NCBI GenBank assembly: GCA_002402165.1
Contig: NVVI01000011.1
Coordinates: 14,005 to 26,753, forward strand
Length of the DNA: 12,749 nt
Direction: 5' to 3'
Source of the DNA: Flavobacteriales bacterium
GTDB lineage: Bacteria; Bacteroidota; Bacteroidia; Flavobacteriales_E; Vicingaceae
Part shown: piece after piece, positions 1 to 7,014 of the stretch
Layout: each line of letters begins with the position of its first letter
Numbering within the stretch: position 1 is the stretch's first letter
The notes under the pieces: model-generated
Databases searched by the model: none
Seen by the model: the letters and a program-made list of their open reading frames with translations, nothing else
What the model was told of the DNA's origin: nothing
Program-made: the position numbers and the translations under genes

Positions 1-32
1 ACGACACTATGTGTAACCAAGTCTAATATATG

Positions 33-63
33 TTGCAAAAATCACTTTATTTAATTTCTTTTG
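33..63 (+). promoter_or_regulatory. Candidate Bacteroidota-type promoter for the DPP III gene
   Basis: A TTG (33-35) is followed after 20 nt by TTCTTTTG (56-63), which matches the Bacteroidota -7 consensus TAnnTTTG at all fixed positions but one. Transcription would start near 68-70 and leave a leader of about 25 nt before the ATG at 95. The spacing fits the family pattern. The call is by consensus only. Confidence 0.45.
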
Positions 64-94
64 TCGCCTAAAACAATTTAGTAAAACACTACTT

Positions 95-2140
95 ATGAAA
101 TTTACAAAATACACATTGATAATTATTGCTACAGCCACTATCTTATTTTCATGTGGAGGAAATGAAGCGACTTCTGATTCTACTGAGGCTATAGTAGAAG
201 AAAACGATTCAAACTTTGTATGGAAAACAGAACAGTTTGCTGATTTAAAAATTGTTCGTTACAAAATAAATGGTTGGGAAAATTTAAGTTTACAACAAAA
301 AAAATTAGTCTACTTTCTTACCCAAGCAGGTTATTCTGGTAGAGATATGATATGGGATCAAAACTATCGTCATAATTTAACAATTAGAAGATCTTTAGAA
401 AGTATAGTAAATAATTATGCTGGTGATAAAGAAACCGAAGATTGGAAAAATTTTATGATTTATACTAAGAGGGTTTGGTTTTCAGCAGGAATTCATCATC
501 ATTATTCTAATGATAAGTTTACTCCTGAATTCTCTAAAGAATACTTTACAACATTAATGGCTGAATCAAAAGCAGAATTAGCTGATGAAATTGTTGAAGT
601 AATATTTAACCCAGAAATTGATAATAAAAAAGTAAGCTTAGACCCAACAAAAGATTTATTATTAGCTTCTGCAGTTAACTTATATGGACCAGATGTAACA
701 GAAAAAGAAGCTACAGAATTTTATGCTGCTAAAGTGGTTAAAGGCGATAAAGAACCTATTTGGCACGGCTTAAATTCTCAATTAGTTAAAGGTGAAAATG
801 GATTAGAAGAAAGAGTTTATAAATCAGGTGGATTGTATGGTGAAGCCATCGATGAAATTATCGGATGGTTAGAAAAAGCAGTTGGTGTTGCTGAAAACGA
901 AGATCAAGGTAATGCATTAAAATTATTAATTGAGTATTACAAAACTGGAGACTTGAATACATGGGATGACTACAATGTTGCTTGGTGTGAAGCTACTGAA
1001 GGTGATATTGATTACATCAATTCTTTTATTGAAGTATATAATGACCCTTTAGGATATGGAGGTTCTTATGAAAGCATTGTTGAAATTAATGATTTTGAAG
1101 CTTCAGCGCGAATGGCCGTTGTTGCTGAAAATGCACAGTGGTTTGAAGACAACTCTACAATTCTAGATGAACATAAGAAAAAAGAAGTGGTAGGTGTTAC
1201 ATATAAAGTGGTAGAAGTGGCTGGAGAATCTGGAGATGCTTCTCCATCTTCTGCAATTGGGGTAAACTTACCAAACTCTCCATGGATTAGAAAAAAACAC
1301 GGTTCTAAATCTGTGAGTTTAGGAAGCATCATTCACGCAAGCAGTAAAGCAGGTGGATCTGGAATGTTAGACGAGTTTTGTTACACTAAAAAAGAAATTG
1401 AGATGGAGAAAGAGCATGGTGCAATTGGCGATAAAATGCACACTGCCTTGCACGAAGTTATTGGGCATGCATCTGGACAAATTAACGAAGGTATTGGAAC
1501 ACCTAAAGAAACATTAAAAAGTTATGCTTCAGCAATAGAAGAAGCTCGAGCAGATTTAGTTGGATTATATTATCTATTAGACCCAAAATTAGTTGAGATG
1601 GGATTAATCTCTTCATTAGATGTTGGAAAAACCGCTTATGATGGCTATATTAGAAATGGAATGATAACTCAATTAATGCGACTAGAACCTGATGCTGTAA
1701 TTGAAGAATCGCATATGAGAAATAGACAATTGGTTGCAGCTTGGGCAATGGAAAAAGGAGCTGATGACAATGTAATTGAAAAAATTGTAAAAGATGGTAA
1801 AACGTATTTTGTAGTAAATGATTACGAAAAGTTAAGAACAATTTTTGGGGAATTATTAATGATTATCCAAAAACTAACCTCTGAAGGAGATTATCAAACA
1901 GGCAAAGATTTGGTTGAAAATTATGGGGTACAAGTTGATGCTAAATTACATGCTGAAGTATTAGCAAGAGTTAAGAAGCTCAACATTGCACCTTATGGTG
2001 GATTTATTAACCCAAACCTAGAGCCAGTAACTAATGCTACTGGAGAAATTACTGATATTAAAGTTAGTTACCCTGATGATTTTACAAAACAAATGTTAGA
2101 TTACGCCAAGCGGTTTTCTTTTTTACCAGATAATAATTAA
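95..2140 (+). CDS. Dipeptidyl peptidase III, peptidase family M49, lipoprotein
   Basis: This is a 681-residue zinc exopeptidase that should release dipeptides from the N-terminus of oligopeptides. The zinc signature HEVIGH is at residues 453-458 (ligands H453 and H458, catalytic E454), and the second motif EEARAD is at 482-487, with E483 as the likely third ligand. The roughly 30-residue spacing between the two motifs matches the bacterial DPP III type known from Bacteroides; the human enzyme has a longer insert and reads EECRAE. Length is normal for the bacterial family. The N-terminus is a lipoprotein signal (hydrophobic stretch, then LFSC with C20), so the enzyme is membrane-anchored and faces the periplasm or the outside, whereas the eukaryotic form is cytosolic. 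The gene is monocistronic: a candidate promoter lies just upstream and a strong terminator follows at 2301-2330. A role in using peptides as nutrients is inferred. Confidence 0.93.
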   Translation: MKFTKYTLIIIATATILFSCGGNEATSDSTEAIVEENDSNFVWKTEQFADLKIVRYKINGWENLSLQQKKLVYFLTQAGYSGRDMIWDQNYRHNLTIRRSLESIVNNYAGDKETEDWKNFMIYTKRVWFSAGIHHHYSNDKFTPEFSKEYFTTLMAESKAELADEIVEVIFNPEIDNKKVSLDPTKDLLLASAVNLYGPDVTEKEATEFYAAKVVKGDKEPIWHGLNSQLVKGENGLEERVYKSGGLYGEAIDEIIGWLEKAVGVAENEDQGNALKLLIEYYKTGDLNTWDDYNVAWCEATEGDIDYINSFIEVYNDPLGYGGSYESIVEINDFEASARMAVVAENAQWFEDNSTILDEHKKKEVVGVTYKVVEVAGESGDASPSSAIGVNLPNSPWIRKKHGSKSVSLGSIIHASSKAGGSGMLDEFCYTKKEIEMEKEHGAIGDKMHTALHEVIGHASGQINEGIGTPKETLKSYASAIEEARADLVGLYYLLDPKLVEMGLISSLDVGKTAYDGYIRNGMITQLMRLEPDAVIEESHMRNRQLVAAWAMEKGADDNVIEKIVKDGKTYFVVNDYEKLRTIFGELLMIIQKLTSEGDYQTGKDLVENYGVQVDAKLHAEVLARVKKLNIAPYGGFINPNLEPVTNATGEITDIKVSYPDDFTKQMLDYAKRFSFLPDNN

Positions 2141-2153
2141 AAAAATATTGTCA

Positions 2154-2278
2154 ATTCGAGTGATTCCGATGTCATCCTGAGCCTGTCGAAGGAAAATCGG
2201 AATTTTATCGAGAATCAATGATTTTAGAATTTAAAAATTTGTTCTCGATACGTTTCCTGAAAAATGAAACACTCGAAT
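2154..2278. repeat. Nested, multi-arm inverted-repeat element (dispersed-repeat-like)
   Basis: An outer perfect 9-bp inverted repeat (2154-2162 with 2270-2278) encloses three smaller arms. Arm 1 is 8 bp (2163-2170 with 2196-2203), and its loop carries a further TCCT/AGGA pair (2175-2178 with 2190-2193). Arm 2 is a perfect 9 bp (2206-2214 with 2242-2250). Arm 3 is 4-5 bp (2252-2256 with 2266-2270). Together they would fold as a four-way junction in RNA or as a cruciform in DNA. The arm 1 loop (2172-2193) carries the string CCTGAGCCTGTCGAAGG, which I recall as common in intergenic repeats of Bacteroidota genomes; I could not search for it. There is no ORF inside. It lies in the 3' untranslated region of the DPP III gene, before its terminator. 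Confidence 0.7.
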
Positions 2279-2300
2279 GGACACTTTTAATACAATATAC

Positions 2301-2330
2301 AAGGCCATCCTGAAAGGGATGGCTTTTTTT
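2301..2330 (+). terminator. Rho-independent terminator after the DPP III gene
   Basis: GCCATCC (2304-2310) pairs with GGATGGC (2317-2323) around a 6-nt loop. A run of seven T follows (2324-2330), and a short A/G stretch on the left can extend the stem. It sits 161 nt past the DPP III stop codon, beyond the inverted-repeat element, so that element would be transcribed as part of the 3' UTR. Confidence 0.88.
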
Positions 2331-2384
2331 GATTTTCATGCAACCACAGATGATAATAAATCGTCTTTTAAAGAAAGATAAATT

Positions 2385-3326
2385 ATGAAAAAACTACTTT
2401 TAATTGTCATTTTACTTCTATCAATAACAACTAATGCACAAACAACAGCAATACCTGACCCAAATTTTGAACAAGCTTTAATTAGTTTAGGGTTAGATTC
2501 TGGACCAATAGATGGGGTTGTATTTACTGCAAACATCAATGGGATTACTTCTCTTAATGTTACCAACAAAAATATTAGTGACCTAACAGGAATAGAAGAC
2601 TTTACCAATTTACAAATATTACTAGCTGCATGGAATCAATTAACGAGTTTAAATGTAACTCAAAATACTAACTTAACTTATTTATACATCAGAATCAACC
2701 AGATAACAAGTTTAAATGTAACTCAAAATACAGCGTTAGATTTTTTGAATTGTGGTAATAATCAATTAACAAATCTAGATGTATCTCAAAATACAGTATT
2801 AACTGAATTATGGTGTTATGAAAATTTTTTAACTAGTTTGGATGTATCTCAAAATACAGTATTAAATTATTTACATTGTGATACAAATCAACTAACCTGC
2901 TTAAATGTAAAAAATGGAAACAACTCAAATTTTACTTATTTTTCTTCTACCTATAACCCAAATTTAACTTGCATAGAGGTAGATAATATATCATATTCAA
3001 CTACTAACTGGACAGCCATTGATGCTGGAGCATCTTTTAACACCAACTGCGGTAATCCATGTACTGTAGGAATTGCAGAAGAAGTTTTAACTAACCTTTC
3101 TCTTTATCCCAACCCAACAACTAAAACTATTAACATTGATTTAGGCGAAATCCAAACCAACTTAACTGCTACTTTAACCAACAGTTTAGGACAGGTTATT
3201 TTAAAACAACAATATAAATCTACCAATTTTATTAGTTTGGATATTGATGCTAAAAATGGAATGTACTTTTTACAGCTTCAAACTAAAGGTGGAGAGGTTA
3301 TAACTAAGAAAATTGTGAAAGAGTAA
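2385..3326 (+). CDS. Secreted leucine-rich-repeat protein with T9SS type A sorting domain (short paralogue)
   Basis: This 313-residue exported protein has a signal peptide (1-18, cleavage before Q19) and a conserved N-terminal segment (about 19-85, TAIPDPNFEQ, DSGPIDG). Four full 21-residue leucine-rich units follow (86-169, pattern LTSLDVSQNTxLxxLxCxxNQ), then a partial fifth and a linker with cysteines at 222 and 226. The C-terminal T9SS type A sorting domain (about 238-313) has SLYPNPTT, NSLGQ, GMYFLQL and an ending KKIVKE. The protein should cross the outer membrane by T9SS and be released or surface-attached. LRR solenoids usually bind proteins or glycans; the ligand is unknown. The gene at 5687 is a clear paralogue with nine units. 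Repeat units here are nearly identical at DNA level, which suggests recent duplication. The stop lies 1 nt from the stop of the convergent glycosyltransferase gene. Confidence 0.88.
   Translation: MKKLLLIVILLLSITTNAQTTAIPDPNFEQALISLGLDSGPIDGVVFTANINGITSLNVTNKNISDLTGIEDFTNLQILLAAWNQLTSLNVTQNTNLTYLYIRINQITSLNVTQNTALDFLNCGNNQLTNLDVSQNTVLTELWCYENFLTSLDVSQNTVLNYLHCDTNQLTCLNVKNGNNSNFTYFSSTYNPNLTCIEVDNISYSTTNWTAIDAGASFNTNCGNPCTVGIAEEVLTNLSLYPNPTTKTINIDLGEIQTNLTATLTNSLGQVILKQQYKSTNFISLDIDAKNGMYFLQLQTKGGEVITKKIVKE
2640..2891 (+). repeat. 63-bp tandem repeats inside the short LRR gene (four units)
   Basis: Units lie at 2640-2702, 2703-2765, 2766-2828 and 2829-2891, each encoding 21 residues. Units 1 and 2 share an identical 23-nt block (2646-2668 and 2709-2731). 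Units 3 and 4 share an identical 25-nt block (2778-2802 and 2841-2865). The pairwise pattern suggests stepwise duplication. It is a coding repeat, not a CRISPR array. Confidence 0.85.
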
Positions 3327-3327
3327 G

Positions 3328-4458
3328 CTATAATTTGTTATAAAGCTCATTAATGGTATCAACCATTATTTGCCAACTGTATTTTTTCTTTTCTTCTTTA
3401 ACGCCTTCAATAAATTCTGCTGCTCTATTGTTTTGGTAAAAATCAATTAACGCTTTTACTATTTCGCTTGCGGTTCGCTGAACAACATAACCAACTTTAT
3501 TATGTGGAACAATTTCTTTTAAGCCTCCAACATCAGTAACCAACATTGGTTTATCAAAATGATAAGCAATTTGTGTTACTCCACTTTGAGTAGCATTTCT
3601 GTATGGCTGAACAATTATATCTGCCCCACAAAAATAATTAACCACTTCATTGTCAGGAACAAAATTCTTTGTTAAAATAACTGAATCTTGTAACTGATGC
3701 TTTTTAATAATATCTAAATACTCTCCCTCATCATCATAAAACTCACCAGCAACAATTAATTTAATAGAGCCATTATTTAATTTTTTATCTGCAAAAGCAT
3801 TGAGCAACAAATCCAAGCCTTTGTATTTTCTTATAATTCCAAAAAAGAGCATGTAATTATATTGAGCATCTAAGCCAAGAGCTTTCAAAGATTCTTCTCT
3901 GCTTTTAACAACTCCAAAATTATCATACAACGGATGTGGTGAAATCATTTTAGGCTTCACAGCATTAAACTGCTCTATATCAGTCAATACACTTTTAGAC
4001 ATGGCAATAAAACCATCCATTTTTTTTACAAAATAGTTGGTTAACCCTGTGTCTCCCATGCGCTTTTCGTGCGGGATTAAATTATGAACTACAGCTATAA
4101 TTTTAGTAGTCTTATTCTTTTTAATGTGTTTGGCAATTACCCCAAAACAAGGAGCCATAAAAGGCATCCAATATTTAAAAATAACTAAATCTGGCTTGGC
4201 TACTTCAATCTCTTTTCCAACCTTAATCCAATTAAATGGATTTACAGAATTGATGGTTCTAGTAATGTTTAAATCACTCCCAATTGTATCAGAAGAAAAT
4301 TGTGTTTTTCCAGGAAATAAAAAACTAGGATATTGTAATTTAAACGTTACGATATTAACTTCATGACCCCCACTAACTAATGCCTCAGCTAATCGATTAC
4401 TAAACAATGCAATTCCACCACGATAAGGGTAAGCTGGTCCAACGATAGTAATTTTCAT
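3328..4458 (-). CDS. Family 4 glycosyltransferase (GT-B fold)
   Basis: This 376-residue glycosyltransferase should transfer a sugar from a nucleotide-sugar donor to a growing glycan at the cytoplasmic face of the membrane. The N-terminal acceptor half opens with a Rossmann strand and glycine loop (PAYPYRGGIALF, 8-19). The donor half begins near 200 with FGIIRKYKG (206-214). The donor-binding segment reads QPYRNATQSGVTQIAY (284-299) and leads into DVGGLKE (309-315). The usual E-x7-E pair of GT4 enzymes is absent: the aligned positions appear to be A289 and I297. I believe the TQSG form occurs in other bacterial GT4 proteins, so the enzyme need not be inactive. It is transcribed 42 nt after the GT2 gene and probably shares its operon; a joint role in surface polysaccharide or glycoprotein glycan synthesis is inferred. 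Donor and acceptor cannot be told from sequence. Confidence 0.88.
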   Translation of the reverse strand: MKITIVGPAYPYRGGIALFSNRLAEALVSGGHEVNIVTFKLQYPSFLFPGKTQFSSDTIGSDLNITRTINSVNPFNWIKVGKEIEVAKPDLVIFKYWMPFMAPCFGVIAKHIKKNKTTKIIAVVHNLIPHEKRMGDTGLTNYFVKKMDGFIAMSKSVLTDIEQFNAVKPKMISPHPLYDNFGVVKSREESLKALGLDAQYNYMLFFGIIRKYKGLDLLLNAFADKKLNNGSIKLIVAGEFYDDEGEYLDIIKKHQLQDSVILTKNFVPDNEVVNYFCGADIIVQPYRNATQSGVTQIAYHFDKPMLVTDVGGLKEIVPHNKVGYVVQRTASEIVKALIDFYQNNRAAEFIEGVKEEKKKYSWQIMVDTINELYNKL

Positions 4459-4500
4459 TTGAAGATTGTCTTACTCAATAGTTATAGCGAACATAGTTCG

Positions 4501-5463
4501 TTAGATTTCTTTTTCAATGTTGTATTGGTTTCTTGTAGTTGAAGTTCTAGAAATAAGTTCTCCTAAAAATCCTGCTATAAAAAGTAACGAACCTAAAATC
4601 ATGGCGGTTAAAGAAATGTAGAAATAAGGATTATCTGTAACTAAAATTGCTTGAACACCTTTACTTAAATGATAAATTTTTACTATTCCAATATAAGCCG
4701 CACTTAAAAAGCCAACCAAAAACATTATGGTTCCCATAGAACCAAATAAATGCATTGGTCTTTTTCCAAATTTTGAAATAAACGTAATAGAAAGTAAATC
4801 TAAAAACCCATTGATAAAACGCTCCAAACCAAATTTGGTGACACCATATTTTCTTTCTTGGTGCTGTACTACTTTTTCAGTTATTTTAGAAAACCCTGCC
4901 CATTTTGCTAACACAGGAATATAACGGTGCATTTCACCATAAACCTCAACGGTTTTAATCACATCTTTACGATAAGCTTTTAAACCACAATTAAAATCGT
5001 GCAAGGTTTTTATGCCAGACATTCTTCTTGTTGCAGCATTAAATAATTTGGTAGGCAATGTTTTTGTTATTGGATCATAACGTTTCTTTTTCCATCCAGA
5101 AACCAAATCCCAACCGTCTTCAATAACCATTCGGTACATTTCTGGTATTTCATCTGGGCTATCTTGCAAATCAGCATCCATGGTAAAAACTACTTTACCC
5201 TCTGCAGCAGCAAACCCTACATTTAAACCAGCAGATTTACCATAATTTCTTCTAAACTTTATGCCTTTAATACTTGGGTTTTGAGCTTGCAAAGCTTCAA
5301 TAACTTTCCAAGAACCATCTGTACTTCCATCATCCACATAAATAAGTTCATAAGCAAAATTATTATCATGCATTACTTTGCCTATCCAATCGGTTAATTC
5401 TTTTAACGATTCTTCTTCGTTTAAGAGCGGAATAACAATGGATATATCTAAATCTTGGTTCAT
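4501..5463 (-). CDS. Family 2 glycosyltransferase, polyprenyl-phosphate glycosyltransferase type (DPM1/GtrB-like)
   Basis: With the start at 5463 this is a 320-residue membrane enzyme likely to load a sugar from a nucleotide donor onto undecaprenyl phosphate. The GT-A domain shows IVIPLLNEEESL (9-20), VDDGSTDGS (43-51), the metal-binding segment DADLQD (96-101) and NCGLKAYRKD (158-167). The Q-x-x-R-x-x-G segment (QHQERKYGVTK, 200-210) precedes an amphipathic stretch and two transmembrane helices (about 237-262 and 279-303), the arrangement of GtrB and ArnC-type enzymes. The frame stays open to a TTG at 5559, but that codon lies inside the SRP RNA, and homology begins only at MNQDLDISIV, so I chose 5463. 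A TATCTTTG promoter element ends 3 nt before the ATG, which suggests a leaderless mRNA. The GT4 gene follows 42 nt downstream, probably in the same operon. Confidence 0.9.
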   Translation of the reverse strand: MNQDLDISIVIPLLNEEESLKELTDWIGKVMHDNNFAYELIYVDDGSTDGSWKVIEALQAQNPSIKGIKFRRNYGKSAGLNVGFAAAEGKVVFTMDADLQDSPDEIPEMYRMVIEDGWDLVSGWKKKRYDPITKTLPTKLFNAATRRMSGIKTLHDFNCGLKAYRKDVIKTVEVYGEMHRYIPVLAKWAGFSKITEKVVQHQERKYGVTKFGLERFINGFLDLLSITFISKFGKRPMHLFGSMGTIMFLVGFLSAAYIGIVKIYHLSKGVQAILVTDNPYFYISLTAMILGSLLFIAGFLGELISRTSTTRNQYNIEKEI

Positions 5464-5466
5464 TGC

Positions 5467-5474
5467 CGCCAAAG
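5467..5474 (-). promoter_or_regulatory. Candidate -7 promoter element for the glycosyltransferase operon
   Basis: The minus strand reads TATCTTTG, a full match to TAnnTTTG. A TTC (one mismatch to TTG) lies 22 nt upstream. The start of transcription would fall at or within a few nt of the ATG at 5463, giving a leaderless message. This also argues against the longer reading frame that begins inside the SRP RNA. Confidence 0.45.
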
Positions 5475-5541
5475 ATAATGAAGTTGTTGAATAATTAGAG
5501 AATTTTTTAAGAGGCTTTAACAAATAATTAAAAGAGAATGC

Positions 5542-5549
5542 TACTTTTG
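5542..5549 (+). promoter_or_regulatory. -7 promoter element of the SRP RNA gene
   Basis: TACTTTTG matches TAnnTTTG exactly and ends 2 nt before the first paired base of the SRP RNA at 5552. A TTTA (5516-5519) lies 22 nt upstream and is an imperfect -33 element. Position and match both fit a promoter that starts the RNA at 5551-5554. Confidence 0.65.
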
Positions 5550-5551
5550 CA

Positions 5552-5656
5552 GTGGGCAAGTCTTATACGACCAGCTCCTTCTGAACTTCCCCAGGCTGGG
5601 AACAGAGCAAGGATAAGTGGTTGAGCGGTGCGATGTAAGTAGCTTGCCCACTTTTT
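5552..5656 (+). ncRNA. ffs: Signal recognition particle RNA, small bacterial (4.5S-like) type
   Basis: This RNA forms the particle with Ffh that binds signal sequences as they leave the ribosome and delivers them to FtsY at the inner membrane. The ends form a perfect 9-bp stem (5552-5560 with 5643-5651), followed by five T that act as terminator. The apical hairpin matches the invariant SRP domain: CAGG (5592-5595), stem CTG (5596-5598), GGAA tetraloop (5599-5602), stem CAG (5603-5605), then AGCA (5606-5609). This equals the CAGG, tetraloop, AGCA order in E. coli 4.5S RNA. Lower helices pair ACC-A-GCTC with GAGC-GGT and CTTATA with TGTAAG. The length of about 100-105 nt fits the small type without an Alu domain. 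It is transcribed divergently from the GT2 gene, 88 nt from that start. Confidence 0.92.
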
Positions 5657-5674
5657 ACCCTCTTTCCTTTTTTG

Positions 5675-5682
5675 TATCTTTA
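5675..5682 (+). promoter_or_regulatory. Possible -7 element of the long LRR gene
   Basis: TATCTTTA differs from TAnnTTTG only in the last base and lies 4 nt before the ATG at 5687. The T-run that ends the SRP RNA (5652-5656) is at the right distance to serve as an upstream element. If real, the LRR mRNA has almost no leader. Read-through from the SRP RNA gene is the alternative. Confidence 0.3.
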
Positions 5683-5686
5683 TAAG

Positions 5687-6943
5687 ATGAAACAACTCAC
5701 TTTAATATTATTATTAATTATATCAGGCTATCTTAATGCTCAAACAACGGCAATACCTGATGCAAATTTTGAACAAGAGTTAATTAACCAAGGCTATGAT
5801 AGTGGTCCAATTGATGGTTCTATCCCTACATCAAACATCGATACTATAACTAGATTAATTGTATATAACCTTGGTATCTCTGACCTTGCTGGCATAGAAG
5901 ACTTTACAGCTCTTGAATTCTTGGACTGCTACTTTAACTTTTTGACAACATTAGATATGAGTCAGAATACTGCTTTAACACATCTTAGAGCAGGATATAA
6001 TCAACTTACTAGTGTTAATGTTACTCAGAACCCTAATCTTAAAATGCTAGATTGCTTTATAAACCAGCTAAGTAGTATAGATGTCACCCAGAATCCATCA
6101 CTTGACACGTTATTTTTAAGTGATAATCAGCTTACATCACTTGATGTCACTCAAAACTCTAATCTTGAGTATCTTGCTTGTGCAAAAAATCAATTAAGTT
6201 CTTTAGATGTTACTAATTGTGTTCAATTAACTAGACTTGATTGCTACTACAACCAATTAACAGCTGTTGATGTTACACAATGTCCACAGCTTGTGAGGTA
6301 CTACCCTTTCAACAATATGATTACTGCAGTTAATATATCACAGAACCCATTGCTAGAAATAATTAACTGCTCAAATAACCAGCTTTCTTTACTTGATGTA
6401 AGTAGTAATCCTGTTCTACGCATTGTTGTATGCGACCAGAACAGTATTTCTGAACTTAACTTATCCCAAAATCCACTATTAACTAACCTATCTTGTGACA
6501 CTAACCAACTTACTTGCTTAAATATAAAGAGCGGAAGCAACGATACTATAAACTATATTAATGCAGAGTTCAACCCTAACCTTACCTGTATAGAGGTGGA
6601 TAATGTTGCTTTCTCAACAAGTAACTGGATAGGCTCTTATTACATTTTTGACCCAGCAGCATCCTTTAGTACTTCCTGCCCTATCCAATGTTTAGTAGGA
6701 ATAGATGAACTATCATCTTCATCTATCAGCATACACCCTAACCCAACAAATGGTCAAATCACCATATCTTTAGAAGAAAATACAGGAATTCTAACCATTA
6801 GGAATTATCTTGGTCAATTAGTTCTATCAGAAAATTTTAATGGAAAAGAGTTTCAACTAAATTTTGATGTTCCACAAGGAATTTACTTTTTACAGTTAGA
6901 AACTAATGGAAAAGTAATTACTAAGAAAATTATTAAGCAATAA
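5687..6943 (+). CDS. Secreted leucine-rich-repeat protein with T9SS type A sorting domain (long paralogue)
   Basis: I chose the ATG at 5687 because it begins the signal peptide MKQLTLILLL; an in-frame TTG at 5672 only adds five residues that overlap the promoter-like element. The 418-residue product has a signal peptide (1-18, cleavage before Q19) and the same N-terminal segment as its paralogue (TAIPDANFEQ, DSGPIDG). Nine full 21-residue leucine-rich units follow (86-274), then the LTCLNIKSG partial unit and a cysteine-containing linker. The T9SS type A domain (about 347-418) has SIHPNPTNG, NYLGQ, GIYFLQL and an ending KKIIKQ. It should be exported by Sec and then by T9SS. The repeats are more diverged than in the short paralogue, and third positions look richer in C. 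Ligand and function are unknown. A bidirectional terminator follows. Confidence 0.88.
   Translation: MKQLTLILLLIISGYLNAQTTAIPDANFEQELINQGYDSGPIDGSIPTSNIDTITRLIVYNLGISDLAGIEDFTALEFLDCYFNFLTTLDMSQNTALTHLRAGYNQLTSVNVTQNPNLKMLDCFINQLSSIDVTQNPSLDTLFLSDNQLTSLDVTQNSNLEYLACAKNQLSSLDVTNCVQLTRLDCYYNQLTAVDVTQCPQLVRYYPFNNMITAVNISQNPLLEIINCSNNQLSLLDVSSNPVLRIVVCDQNSISELNLSQNPLLTNLSCDTNQLTCLNIKSGSNDTINYINAEFNPNLTCIEVDNVAFSTSNWIGSYYIFDPAASFSTSCPIQCLVGIDELSSSSISIHPNPTNGQITISLEENTGILTIRNYLGQLVLSENFNGKEFQLNFDVPQGIYFLQLETNGKVITKKIIKQ
5942..6508 (+). repeat. 63-bp coding repeats inside the long LRR gene (nine units)
   Basis: Nine consecutive units of 63 bp encode residues 86-274. Period and frame equal those of the short paralogue, but DNA identity between units is lower, so this array appears older or under weaker homogenisation. 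Confidence 0.8.
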
Positions 6944-6956
6944 GGAACTATTAAAC

Positions 6957-6991
6957 AAAAAAAGACCAATGAAATTCATCGGTTTTTTTTT
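6957..6991. terminator. Bidirectional terminator between the long LRR gene and the convergent small gene
   Basis: ACCAATG (6965-6971) pairs with CATCGGT (6977-6983), with one A-C mismatch and a 5-nt loop. An A-run lies on the left (6957-6963) and a T-run on the right (6983-6991). On either strand the stem is followed by a U-rich tail, so it can end both the plus-strand LRR gene and the minus-strand gene that stops at 7015. Confidence 0.8.
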
Positions 6992-7014
6992 GTTTATTTT
7001 TTAGTCCTCTTTTA

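Noticed and set aside
1066..1332. Antisense open frame inside the DPP III gene
   Set aside because: It lies fully within a well-supported gene and has no domain or signal of its own.
2640..2891. CRISPR-like regular spacing of repeats
   Set aside because: The 63-bp period is in frame, encodes leucine-rich units and has no separate spacer sequences.
3326..3347. Hairpin spanning the two convergent stop codons (AGCTATAA with TTATAAAGCT)
   Set aside because: The stem is AT-rich with a bulge and has no T-run on either side, so terminator activity is not supported.
4124..4366. Plus-strand open frame opposite the GT4 gene
   Set aside because: It is a shadow of the GT4 coding sequence without start signals or recognisable features.
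4488..4500. CGAAC/GTTCG palindrome between the GT2 and GT4 genes
   Set aside because: Only 5 bp with a 3-nt loop and no T-run; too small to call an operator, terminator or processing site.
5464..5559. Upstream extension of the GT2 reading frame from a TTG start
   Set aside because: It begins inside the SRP RNA, crosses that gene's promoter, has no family similarity, and a better ATG with a promoter element lies at 5463.
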